A DNA stretch of 6,139 nucleotides from JBFFSQ01 sp041572275 (GCA_041572275.1 JBFFSQ010000180.1:1-6139), one strand, 5' to 3'. Positions 1-5,972 are shown, counted from the stretch's first letter. The notes: generated by a model from the letters alone, not told the origin. Numbers and translations are program-made.

Positions 1-53
1 AGGCTAAGGATTACAGCGCCAAGTTCCCGAATATTGTTATTCAGAACAACTAA
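1..53 (+). CDS. C-terminal end of a probable Mrp/ApbC family Fe-S carrier ATPase (partial)
   Basis: The window opens inside a gene. In the frame starting at base 3 the last residues read AKDYSAKFPNIVIQNN, followed by TAA at 51-53. Only about 16 residues are visible and they carry no catalytic motif. A tail of the type 'DYSxKFPxIVI' fits the end of Mrp/ApbC P-loop ATPases in several gammaproteobacteria, and mrp lying directly upstream of dcd is a common order in this class. The assignment is therefore inference from tail resemblance and gene order. If it is right, the full protein would bind and deliver Fe-S clusters in the cytoplasm. The gene is followed by 87 non-coding bases and then a strong terminator. 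Confidence 0.45.
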   Translation, partial: AKDYSAKFPNIVIQNN

Positions 54-133
54 AGGGATGGGCCTTAGTTGCTGATCAGATAGTTGAAATGACTGTCTGT
101 GGTGCTGGCTGTGGCTCATTGCTTGTAGGTTCG

Positions 134-142
134 TGTTAGAAT
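134..142 (+). promoter_or_regulatory. Candidate extended -10 promoter for dcd, overlapping the terminator
   Basis: TGTTAGAAT matches the extended -10 form TGnTAnAAT, with TG at 134-135 and the hexamer TAGAAT at 137-142. No good -35 hexamer lies 16-18 bases upstream, which extended -10 promoters can tolerate. Initiation would fall near 149-150, inside the left arm of the terminator palindrome. The dcd transcript would then lack most of that arm and could not form the terminator hairpin. This is a prediction from motif and position only. Confidence 0.3.
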
Positions 143-174
143 GCCGCCACTAAATTTAGTGGCGGCATTTTTTT
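141..174 (+). terminator. Strong intrinsic (Rho-independent) terminator between the upstream gene and dcd
   Basis: Bases 141-168 form a perfect 28-base palindrome. The left arm ATGCCGCCACTAAA pairs completely with TTTAGTGGCGGCAT. The outer part is GC-rich and the T-run at 168-174 has seven T. The reverse strand has no T-run, so it should act only on rightward transcription. It ends the transcript of the upstream gene. The T-run stops 13 bases before the dcd ATG, which is unusually close. Confidence 0.9.
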
Positions 175-187
175 GGGCGCAGATTTT

Positions 188-775
188 ATGAGACTCAGTG
201 ATAAAGACATAGTAGACGCATTAAATAATGGTTCGATTTCGGTTGAGCCCCGACCCTCAGACGACTGCATCAGTGGTGTTAGTGTGGATTTACGACTGGG
301 TAATCGTTTTCGGGTATTTAGTTCACATACCACACCGCATATTGACTTGAGTGGTACGCGAGAAGAAGTAAACCGCGCTATAGATAAAGTCATGAGTGAT
401 GAAATTAACATCGAGGGTGATGATGCTTTTTTCTTACATCCGGGTGAACTGGCGTTGGGTGTTACCCTGGAATCGGTGAAGCTGCCTGATGACATCGTTG
501 GTTGGCTGGATGGGCGTTCCAGTCTGGCTCGCTTGGGTTTGATGGTGCATGTAACCGCACACAGGATTGACCCCGGCTGGAGTGGCAATATCGTGCTGGA
601 GTTTTATAACTCAGGCAAGTTGCCTCTGGCCTTGCGCCCCGGTATGTCCATTGGGGCGATCAGTTTCGAGACCATGAGCAGCCCCGCAACACGGCCTTAT
701 CGTAAGCGCGAAAATGCCAAGTACCGTGACCAGAGTGGACCCATGGCAAGTCGTATCAGTGAGGATAATGGCTAA
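188..775 (+). CDS. dcd: dCTP deaminase
   Basis: Deaminates dCTP to dUTP and ammonia in the cytoplasm, feeding dUTPase and thymidylate synthesis. The protein is 195 residues, against 193 in E. coli, and aligns without gaps over the core so that E. coli numbering holds. Visible active-site elements are GWLDGRSSLARLG (residues 105-117, with Arg110, Ser111 and Arg115), HVTAHRIDPGW (121-131) and VLEFYNSGKLPLALRPG (136-152), which contains the catalytic Glu138. I chose ATG 188 because it gives the family N-terminus MRLSDKDI. An in-frame TTG at 173 would add five residues from within the terminator T-run. Shine-Dalgarno pairing is poor (only GGGCG near 175-179), so the leader is odd. The next gene follows after 52 bases with no terminator between, so co-transcription is possible. 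Confidence 0.97.
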   Translation: MRLSDKDIVDALNNGSISVEPRPSDDCISGVSVDLRLGNRFRVFSSHTTPHIDLSGTREEVNRAIDKVMSDEINIEGDDAFFLHPGELALGVTLESVKLPDDIVGWLDGRSSLARLGLMVHVTAHRIDPGWSGNIVLEFYNSGKLPLALRPGMSIGAISFETMSSPATRPYRKRENAKYRDQSGPMASRISEDNG

Positions 776-827
776 GCCAATAATCATGAACTGTGCTACA
801 AATTAGATAACTCATAATTAGAAACAG

Positions 828-1682
828 GTGGCCGCATTGATCGCGCTGGACAAACTCATTGAGAAAAGCAGCAAGCTGGGTAGTTTACCGGCTATCGTGC
901 ACCGTATTTTTGAGGTGATGGATAACCCGAACTCAACAGCAACACAGATCGGACGTATTATCAATGAAGATCCCGCGCTGACGGCTCGCCTGTTGAAACT
1001 GGTCAATAGCCCGTTCTATGGTTTTACTTCCAAGGTGGATACGGTTTATCGAGCCATCGCGCTGATCGGACACAGGGAATTACGTGGCGTTGTTTTGGCC
1101 AGTTCGGCGGTTAAAATTTTCAAGGGAATACCGACGGAGCTGGTAAGCATGCCGGTGTTTTGGAAACGCAGTTTGTATACGGCTGTGGTGGCACGTGTGC
1201 TGGCTTCATTTCGTCGAGAAAAAGAAATCGAGCGCTATTTCATCGCTGGTCTGCTTCACGATATAGGTTCCTTGTTGCTTTACCTGCATTTACCGGAAGA
1301 AATGACGCGCGCCATCCAACAGCAGCACGATGAGGGCATTCCTCTCTGGAAGGCTGAAAAGGCGGTGATGGGGTATGATCATGCTGAGGTCGGCGGTGCA
1401 TTACTCAAAAAGTGGAACTTACCACCAGTGTTATGCCAGGCAGTACGATACCACCTGTATCCGCAACAGGCGCTGGAGTCAAATCAGTCTGCTGCCTGGT
1501 TAGTACACCTGGCCTGGCAAATAAGCAGCAATTATCTGGAGTATGATTCTGCCCTCGAGGGGGCGGCTGCTATCGATGAGGCAATCTGGGCTGCAAATGA
1601 TCTAAACCCAGAACTGCTGGATAAAATTCTTGAAAAGGCGGAACAGCAATATGAGGCTTCGCGCGAGATTTTATTGTCCTGA
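828..1682 (+). CDS. HDOD-domain signal transduction protein
   Basis: A 284-residue cytoplasmic protein made almost wholly of one HDOD domain (about residues 10-215), a catalytically degenerate relative of HD phosphohydrolases. HDOD proteins act in bacterial signalling, often alongside cyclic-di-GMP or two-component pathways. Family landmarks are LGSLPAIVHRIFEVM (17-31), the INEDPALTARLLKLVNSPFYGF block (45-66), the AIALIGHRELRGVVL helix (77-90), LLHDIGSLLLYL (142-153) and DHAEVGGALLKKWNLPP (184-200). His144-Asp145 are kept, but the Lys usual after HDIG in active HD-GYP enzymes is Ser. His185 and His209 also remain. No receiver, GGDEF or EAL domain is attached; the tail from about 240 is helical and unrecognised. 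Start: GTG 828 is the first start after an in-frame stop at 819-821 and gives a suitable N-terminus, but the ribosome site is weak. Specific role unknown. Confidence 0.85.
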   Translation: MAALIALDKLIEKSSKLGSLPAIVHRIFEVMDNPNSTATQIGRIINEDPALTARLLKLVNSPFYGFTSKVDTVYRAIALIGHRELRGVVLASSAVKIFKGIPTELVSMPVFWKRSLYTAVVARVLASFRREKEIERYFIAGLLHDIGSLLLYLHLPEEMTRAIQQQHDEGIPLWKAEKAVMGYDHAEVGGALLKKWNLPPVLCQAVRYHLYPQQALESNQSAAWLVHLAWQISSNYLEYDSALEGAAAIDEAIWAANDLNPELLDKILEKAEQQYEASREILLS

Positions 1683-1711
1683 GCGCAAAGCCTGTTACCA
1701 GCTGACAGATG

Positions 1712-2365
1712 TTACCGCAGGGAGATAATAGGCCAGTTTTTTGCTCTGGCAACTTCACTGAGGGCCTCGTCCGGGTCGACTGCTATTGGGTGTGTGACCT
1801 GTTTTAGCAGAGGTAAATCATTATGCGAGTCACTATAGAACCAGCTGTCGTTCAGGCTCATATTGTTTTCTTTTAACCAGGCCTGTAACCGAATGACTTT
1901 GCCTTCCTGAAAGCATGGGATACCGTCAACTTTACCTGTATAGCCTTTTCCGTTCATTTCAGGTTCTGTGGCCAGCAAGTTGTCAATGCCGTAGGCAGCA
2001 GCGATAGGACCGGTTACGAAGCTGTTTGTCGCCGTGATCACTATCAGGGTATCGCCCCTCTGGCGATGCTTGTCTACCAGCTCAAATGAGGCAGGGCTCA
2101 TGATTGGGCGAATTTTTTCTTCAACGAATTGTGTTTGTAAGGCGCGCAGGGATTCGAGCTTGTTTTCTGCGAGGGGTTTGAGGGAGAAAGCCAGGAATTC
2201 ATAGATATCCAGTGTGCCTTGCTTGTATTCGTCATAGAAACGCTGGTTTTCCCGTTCATAATAAGCTCTGTCGACGATTCCCTGGTCGGCCAGAAAGACC
2301 CCCCATAGATAATCGCTATCGCCAGAAAGCAGGGTGTTGTCCAGGTCGAACAGGACCAGAGCCAT
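1712..2365 (-). CDS. HAD superfamily subfamily IB phosphatase (SerB/CicA-like; possible histidinol-phosphatase)
   Basis: A 217-residue soluble phosphatase with all HAD motifs. Motif I is FDLDNT (Asp7 nucleophile, Asp9 acid/base), motif II is VITATNS (Thr111), motif III is Lys156, and motif IV is YSDSHNDLPLL (Asp179, Asp183). The insert between motifs I and II (about 15-90) is a helical C1-type cap as in the PSPase-like IB group. Enzymes of this type hydrolyse small phosphomonoesters. Substrate cannot be read from the motifs. The Pseudomonas member next to rppH has been reported as a histidinol-phosphate phosphatase, and the same neighbourhood here makes that the leading hypothesis. Start: ATG at 2365-2363 follows an ideal ribosome site, GAGGAGA (2377-2371 on this strand), five bases away. 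It is divergent from rppH and converges on the HDOD gene with only 29 bases between stops and no clear terminator. Confidence 0.9.
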   Translation of the reverse strand: MALVLFDLDNTLLSGDSDYLWGVFLADQGIVDRAYYERENQRFYDEYKQGTLDIYEFLAFSLKPLAENKLESLRALQTQFVEEKIRPIMSPASFELVDKHRQRGDTLIVITATNSFVTGPIAAAYGIDNLLATEPEMNGKGYTGKVDGIPCFQEGKVIRLQAWLKENNMSLNDSWFYSDSHNDLPLLKQVTHPIAVDPDEALSEVARAKNWPIISLR

Positions 2366-2428
2366 AAAATTCTCCTCGCATGAAAATAGTTAATAAATAT
2401 TGTCTATAGTTAAACCTATGACTCTGAT

Positions 2429-2438
2429 ATTGTACAAT
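2429..2438. promoter_or_regulatory. Perfect 10-bp palindrome and candidate -10 element between the HAD gene and rppH
   Basis: The 139-base divergent gap (2366-2504) is AT-rich and must hold the promoters for both genes. Near its middle lies the perfect palindrome ATTGTACAAT. Its right half contains TACAAT (2433-2438), a good -10 hexamer on the plus strand, with a weak -35 TTAAAC (2410-2415) at 17-base spacing. Initiation would give an rppH leader of about 60 bases. The symmetry does not extend past 10 bp, so an operator role is only possible. I found no convincing promoter for the minus-strand gene here. Confidence 0.25.
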
Positions 2439-2504
2439 TAGAGCATGAATAAAGGCGCTGAATTTTTAATACTCGGCTCTTTAATAATAATTAGGTTTGA
2501 TTAA

Positions 2505-3005
2505 GTGATTGATTCTGAAGGATTTCGTCCGAACGTCGGCATTATTTTAAGTAACCCGGAAGGCAAGGTCTTCTGGGCGCGCCGCTTTGGGCAAAATGCC
2601 TGGCAATTTCCTCAGGGGGGAATACAGAATCATGAAACTGCGGATGAGGCGATGTACCGCGAGCTGTTTGAAGAAACGGGTTTATTGCCAGAACATGTCG
2701 AAATCGTTGGTAAAACCAGTAATTGGTTACGTTATCGCTTACCCAAGCGAATGATTCGGAAAAATTCCAATCCAGTCTGTATAGGTCAGAAGCAGATCTG
2801 GTTTATGTTAAGGTTGACGGCTTCTGAAGCTAATTTTAACTTGAGCACTATGGATCGTCCGGAGTTTGATCATTGGTGTTGGGTGGATTATTGGCACCCG
2901 ATGCAGGAAGTGGTCTTTTTTAAGCGTAATGTATATAAGAAAGCGCTTTCTGAGCTGGAGCATCTGATCCTGCCGGCTGGGCAGGTTAGCAAGCAGATAG
3001 GCTGA
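2505..3005 (+). CDS. rppH: RNA pyrophosphohydrolase (Nudix)
   Basis: Removes pyrophosphate from the 5' triphosphate end of mRNAs, giving 5'-monophosphate RNA that RNase E attacks readily, so it starts 5'-end-dependent mRNA decay. The protein is 166 residues, close to the E. coli enzyme. The Nudix box spans 38-60 (GGIQNHE through REL FEE TGL), with Glu53, Glu56 and Glu57 as the metal-binding glutamates. Other family signatures are the N-terminus MIDSEGFRPNVGI, WARRFGQNAWQFPQGG (24-39), NWLRYRLPKR (73-82), PVCIGQKQIWF (90-100) and the FKRNVYKKAL segment (139-148). Start is GTG at 2505: it gives the exact family N-terminus and has TAGG nine bases upstream. Unlike the common rppH-ptsP order, no ptsP follows; the gene runs toward hemJ, with 43 bases between stops. 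Confidence 0.97.
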   Translation: MIDSEGFRPNVGIILSNPEGKVFWARRFGQNAWQFPQGGIQNHETADEAMYRELFEETGLLPEHVEIVGKTSNWLRYRLPKRMIRKNSNPVCIGQKQIWFMLRLTASEANFNLSTMDRPEFDHWCWVDYWHPMQEVVFFKRNVYKKALSELEHLILPAGQVSKQIG

Positions 3006-3048
3006 TCTGTAGCTGCATACTCATTGAATCAAGTGGCAATGGCCGGTC

Positions 3049-3471
3049 TCAAAATGGCTTAACCATTACCAGTATCACAATCGCAAACAGTAAAATCACA
3101 GGTAGTTCATTAAACCATCGAAACCAGACATGGCTTCGACGACTTTCGTCGTTGGCAAAAACCTTGACCAGGTGGCCACAATAAAAATGGTAGCCAATTA
3201 ACACTGCGACCAGTAGTAGTTTGATGTGTAACCAGAGCATGCCTGAAAAGGCCAGCCAGGCGTAGTCGTAGAGTAGCCACAGCCCAAATACCACGGTCAG
3301 GATCATAAATGGTGTAACAAACCGATAGAGTTTGCGTTCCATGATTTTAAAGCGCTCGTTACCTGCCTCATCGTCAGTCATGGCGTGATAGACAAACAGT
3401 CTGGGTAGGTAAAATAATCCGGCAAACCAGCTCACCATAAAAATAAGATGGAAGGATTTAATCCACAGCAT
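3049..3471 (-). CDS. hemJ: Protoporphyrinogen IX oxidase HemJ (CopD-like membrane protein)
   Basis: Integral inner-membrane enzyme that oxidises protoporphyrinogen IX to protoporphyrin IX, the penultimate step of haem synthesis, in bacteria lacking HemG or HemY. At 140 residues it matches the family length. Four hydrophobic helices are visible at about 3-27, 52-71, 77-98 and 121-138. The signature N-terminus LWIKSFHLIFMVSWFAGLFY is followed at once by LPRLFVYHA (22-30). Conserved polar residues inside or beside helices are His8, Arg24, His29, His82 and Lys84; the family's conserved His and Lys are implicated in haem binding and catalysis. Start ATG at 3471-3469 has AAAAGG (3485-3480 on this strand) eight bases upstream. 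It is divergent from argC and converges on rppH. Older annotation may call it a 'CopD/UPF0093' protein. Confidence 0.93.
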   Translation of the reverse strand: MLWIKSFHLIFMVSWFAGLFYLPRLFVYHAMTDDEAGNERFKIMERKLYRFVTPFMILTVVFGLWLLYDYAWLAFSGMLWLHIKLLLVAVLIGYHFYCGHLVKVFANDESRRSHVWFRWFNELPVILLFAIVILVMVKPF

Positions 3472-3550
3472 TCATTGTGCCTTTTTCTTAGAAGTGATAA
3501 CAATTGGGCATGTTAACCCGATAATTATGCAAGGCAAAGTGATACAGCTA

Positions 3551-3579
3551 TTCTGAATTGCATCAATTGAGTCTATACT
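3551..3579 (+). promoter_or_regulatory. Candidate argC promoter with an overlapping inverted repeat
   Basis: The -10 hexamer TATACT (3574-3579) matches the sigma-70 consensus at five of six bases, with TTCTGA (3551-3556) as a weak -35 at 17-base spacing. The spacer holds the inverted repeat CTGAATTGCATCAATTGAG (3553-3571): eight-base arms with seven matches around a CAT centre, the inner AATTG/CAATT being perfect. Its placement over the -35 region and spacer is where a repressor would act. It is not a clear E. coli-type ARG box, so ArgR is only one possibility. The gap (3472-3645) must also hold the hemJ promoter, for which I see no good match. Confidence 0.4.
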
Positions 3580-3645
3580 TGCGTTCTATTTTTGTTTTAA
3601 AGCAATGATTTGCTGAAACTTTTTAATTATTGAATGAGGTGCTGC

Positions 3646-4677
3646 ATGATCAAGGCCGGTGTTGTAGGTGGAACGGGATATACCGGAGTTGAATTGTTGC
3701 GTTTACTGGTGACGCATCCAGGTGTTGAGCTGGCTGTAATTACATCCAGGGGTGAGGCCGGTCGTCCAGTGGCGGATTTGTTTCCTAATTTGCGTGGGCA
3801 TCTGGATATCTGTTTTACAGAGCCTCAATTGGATGAGTTGTGTGCCTGTGATGTTGTGTTTTTTGCAACTCCCAATGGTACCGCCATGACCATGGTCGCC
3901 GAACTGGTCGATGCAGGTGTCAGAGTTATTGATCTAGCTGCTGATTTCAGGTTAAAAGATCCAGCGGTCTGGCAGCAATGGTATGGCATGGAGCATGCCT
4001 GTCCCGATATTCTTGCTGAAGCTGTGTATGGTCTACCTGAGCTTAATCGTGACGCGATTCGGCAGGCAAGAGTCGTGGCAAACCCTGGCTGCTATCCAAC
4101 GGCCGTTACCCTGGGATTTCTGCCGTTAATTGAGCAGGGTTTGATTGATGATCAGCATTTGATTGCTGATGCCAAATCGGGGGTTAGCGGTGCTGGAAGG
4201 GGCGGTAATGTGGCCAGTCTGTTATGTGAGGCATCGGAAAGTTTCAAACCCTATGGGGTTGAAGGTCATCGACATCTACCGGAAATCAGGCAAACGCTGG
4301 CAGGTGTTAGTGGGCACTCGGTTGGACTGACATTTGTGCCCCATCTCACACCAATGATTCGTGGAATTGAAGCGAGTCTGTATGCGGTTATACAATCCGC
4401 TGACATTGATTTGCAGGCATTGTATGAGCAGCGCTATGCCAACGAGCCATTTGTAGATGTGTTACCACAAGGAAGTCTGCCGGAAACCCGTAGTGTAAAA
4501 GGTTCCAATATGTGTCGAATTTCAGTGTTCAGACCACAACAGGGCGATACGGTCGTTGTCTCATCAGTGATTGATAATCTGGTGAAAGGGGCAGCAGGAC
4601 AGGCCGTACAGAATTTGAATATTTTGTTTGATCTTGATGAAATGGCTGGAATATCAAATGTGGCGTTGTTGCCTTAA
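3646..4677 (+). CDS. argC: N-acetyl-gamma-glutamyl-phosphate reductase
   Basis: Third step of arginine biosynthesis: NADPH-dependent reduction of N-acetylglutamyl phosphate to the semialdehyde, in the cytoplasm. The 343-residue protein has the Rossmann glycine loop GGTGYTG (8-14), ATPNGTA (74-80), the catalytic cysteine Cys149 in ANPGCYPTA, the KSGVSGAGRG loop (177-186), the GHRHLPEI segment with active-site histidine (207-214), FVPHLTPMIRGI (231-242) and SVIDNLVKGAAGQAVQN (307-323). It is the type-1 short form, closest in look to Pseudomonas ArgC, and appears intact. ATG 3646 is preferred over in-frame ATG 3634 because TGAGGT (3635-3640) sits six bases before it and it gives the family start MIKAGVVGG. 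It stands apart from other arg genes, as is usual for this group. The next gene begins 49 bases downstream with no good terminator between, so read-through is plausible. Confidence 0.97.
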   Translation: MIKAGVVGGTGYTGVELLRLLVTHPGVELAVITSRGEAGRPVADLFPNLRGHLDICFTEPQLDELCACDVVFFATPNGTAMTMVAELVDAGVRVIDLAADFRLKDPAVWQQWYGMEHACPDILAEAVYGLPELNRDAIRQARVVANPGCYPTAVTLGFLPLIEQGLIDDQHLIADAKSGVSGAGRGGNVASLLCEASESFKPYGVEGHRHLPEIRQTLAGVSGHSVGLTFVPHLTPMIRGIEASLYAVIQSADIDLQALYEQRYANEPFVDVLPQGSLPETRSVKGSNMCRISVFRPQQGDTVVVSSVIDNLVKGAAGQAVQNLNILFDLDEMAGISNVALLP

Positions 4678-4726
4678 GTAAATGAAAAACATTTAGTCTG
4701 GAAAGCATTTTGGATAACAAGTTACT

Positions 4727-5497
4727 ATGAAATCATTCCCTGTACATAATCGACATCTGATTTCTATACAGCGGCCACATTTATGGGTGTTGTCGGCATT
4801 GCTACTGGTAGCTATTGTGGTATTGGCTGTCTGGGTATCCTTTGAATATGGGCGTCAGGCAGCTGGCTATGTGCAGTCTGAAACTGATGAGCAGATTGAA
4901 TTTTTACATCGACGTATTGATGAGCTCACTGATCAGAATACCAGGCTATTGCGACAAAATGCCAAGCTCGAACGGGATCATAATATTGATAAAGATGCGG
5001 GTAGTCAGGTCAATAAGACTCTGGCGGAGTCCCAGGCACAGATCCTTGAAATGCGCGAAGAGCTGACTTTTTATCGAAGTATCGTGTCACCCAATAAGTC
5101 AAAACGCAGTATTGTGGTGAAAAAGGTGCAGTTAGTCGCAGAATCCGATGGCAAATACAAGTATAAAGTTGTTCTCATACAGGATGGCCGCCATGATTTG
5201 GCTGTACGTGGACTGGTTGAGATTTCAGTGGATGGCGAACAGGCTGATGGTCAGATAGTACGTCTTGATTTACCAACCGTATCAGTGAAAAAAACGACCA
5301 AACGACAGAAGTTTGGTTTTAAGTATTTCCAGAATTTTGAAGGCACGATCAAGTTTCCTGATCAGTTTACACCCAAGAATTTCTATGTCAGGGTGATGCC
5401 TCAGAGTTCCAAAATCCCCAGAGTTGAAGAAGTGCTGGACTGGGATGCAATTATTGTTGGAGGAGAACAGGTTAATGTGGGGCAAACCGAAAACTAA
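4727..5497 (+). CDS. Membrane-anchored coiled-coil protein, DUF6776-like, function unknown
   Basis: A 256-residue protein of a family I know only as uncharacterised (DUF6776-like). A basic N-terminus (1-18, rich in Arg, His and Lys) precedes one hydrophobic helix at about 19-38 (LWVLSALLLVAIVVLAVWV). With no cleavage site evident, it should be a type II anchor with the bulk in the periplasm. Residues about 50-117 form a long charged heptad-like coiled coil, and about 127-245 look like a beta-rich domain (alternating IVVKKVQLVAES, YKYKVVLIQDG, GLVEISVDG, FYVRVMP). No catalytic motif is visible. The ribosome site is weak (GGAT at 4712-4715). The 3' end carries the Shine-Dalgarno of the bactofilin gene and overlaps it by 23 bases. 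Bactofilins are often paired with membrane or wall-modifying partners, so this may be the bactofilin's anchor or periplasmic effector; that is inference. Confidence 0.8.
   Translation: MKSFPVHNRHLISIQRPHLWVLSALLLVAIVVLAVWVSFEYGRQAAGYVQSETDEQIEFLHRRIDELTDQNTRLLRQNAKLERDHNIDKDAGSQVNKTLAESQAQILEMREELTFYRSIVSPNKSKRSIVVKKVQLVAESDGKYKYKVVLIQDGRHDLAVRGLVEISVDGEQADGQIVRLDLPTVSVKKTTKRQKFGFKYFQNFEGTIKFPDQFTPKNFYVRVMPQSSKIPRVEEVLDWDAIIVGGEQVNVGQTEN
5459..5466 (+). promoter_or_regulatory. Shine-Dalgarno of the bactofilin gene, inside the upstream gene
   Basis: GGAGGAGA is a near-ideal ribosome-binding site with about ten bases from GGAGGA to ATG 5475. It lies within the DUF6776 coding sequence (around its GGEQ residues). 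It decides the start: the upstream in-frame ATG at 5424 has no comparable site and would precede it. The arrangement indicates translational coupling of the two proteins. Confidence 0.75.
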
Positions 5498-5915
5498 AGC
5501 GACAAAAATAGAAACCCTGATTGGAAACACCATCGAAGTTCGAGGTGATCTGATTTTTCGGGGTGGCTTGCATGTCGATGGTAAAATAGTGGGTAATGTT
5601 ATTGCTGAAGATGGCTCAGATTCGATGCTGGTGTTAAGTGATCATGGCAGTATTGAAGGTGAAGTGCGTGTGCCCTTTGTCGTGTTGAATGGCGAAGTCA
5701 TTGGTGATGTTTATGCAGCAGAGCGTGTTGAGCTATCTGGTAAAGCACAGGTGAACGGTAATGTGTTCTACAATTTGCTGGAAATGGCCATGGGTGCAGA
5801 AGTGAATGGTAGCCTGGTGCATTGCGCGAATGAGAAAAAATTACTTGAGCATCAAAAGCTTGGTGATGAAACAGTGACGGCAGAAGATACTGGCGCAGAA
5901 ACAACAGCCAGTTAA
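5475..5915 (+). CDS. Bactofilin (polymer-forming cytoskeletal protein)
   Basis: A 146-residue cytoplasmic protein that should self-assemble without nucleotide into filaments, usually on the inner face of the membrane, recruiting cell-wall or division factors. Residues about 14-116 show the bactofilin right-handed beta-helix pattern, repeats of a turn every 6-12 residues: GNTIEVRGDLIFRGGLHVDG, then KIVGNVIAEDG, HGSIEGEVRVPF, LNGEVIGDVYAAE, SGKAQVNGNVFY and GAEVNGSLVH. Flexible tails flank it; the C-terminal tail (about 118-146) is acidic. ATG 5475 is chosen for its ribosome site and because MWGKPKTKATKIE resembles the short M-F/W-x-K membrane-targeting N-termini known in bactofilins. It overlaps the DUF6776 gene by 23 bases, implying a coupled pair. 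Which process it serves (shape, stalk, division, polarity) cannot be read here. Confidence 0.9.
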   Translation: MWGKPKTKATKIETLIGNTIEVRGDLIFRGGLHVDGKIVGNVIAEDGSDSMLVLSDHGSIEGEVRVPFVVLNGEVIGDVYAAERVELSGKAQVNGNVFYNLLEMAMGAEVNGSLVHCANEKKLLEHQKLGDETVTAEDTGAETTAS

Positions 5916-5972
5916 TCAGGGTATTTTCTGGACGTCAGCTGATATTATTGCCGGCATATATGAAACTGACTG

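Noticed and set aside
173..187. TTG 173 as the dcd start
   Set aside because: It lies in the terminator T-run and adds five residues absent from the family; ATG 188 gives the conserved MRL start.
136..588. A 150-codon open frame on the minus strand opposite dcd
   Set aside because: It is antisense to a gap-free dcd, starts and ends without signals, and its product is serine/proline-rich low-complexity sequence unlike any family I know. It is a shadow of dcd. The same holds for the other opposite-strand frames at 818-1006, 1570-1758, 4529-4720, 5282-5533 and 5698-5904, and for the plus-strand frame at 4815-5066.
2969..2985. Hairpin CCTGCC-GGCTG-GGCAGG near the end of rppH as a terminator
   Set aside because: It lies within the coding sequence, has only six base pairs and is not followed by a T-run.
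3634..3645. ATG 3634 as the argC start
   Set aside because: It would place the evident Shine-Dalgarno TGAGGT inside the coding sequence and add MRCC before the family N-terminus.
4679..4695. Hairpin TAAATG-AAAAA-CATTTA after argC as a terminator
   Set aside because: The stem is six mostly A-T pairs with no T-run, so it is too weak to be called an intrinsic terminator.
5424..5474. ATG 5424 as the bactofilin start
   Set aside because: It adds 17 unfamily-like residues, lacks a ribosome site, and ignores the ideal GGAGGAGA before ATG 5475.
5949..5956. Palindrome TGCCGGCA after the bactofilin gene
   Set aside because: An eight-base palindrome without loop or T-run; expected by chance and not a terminator.
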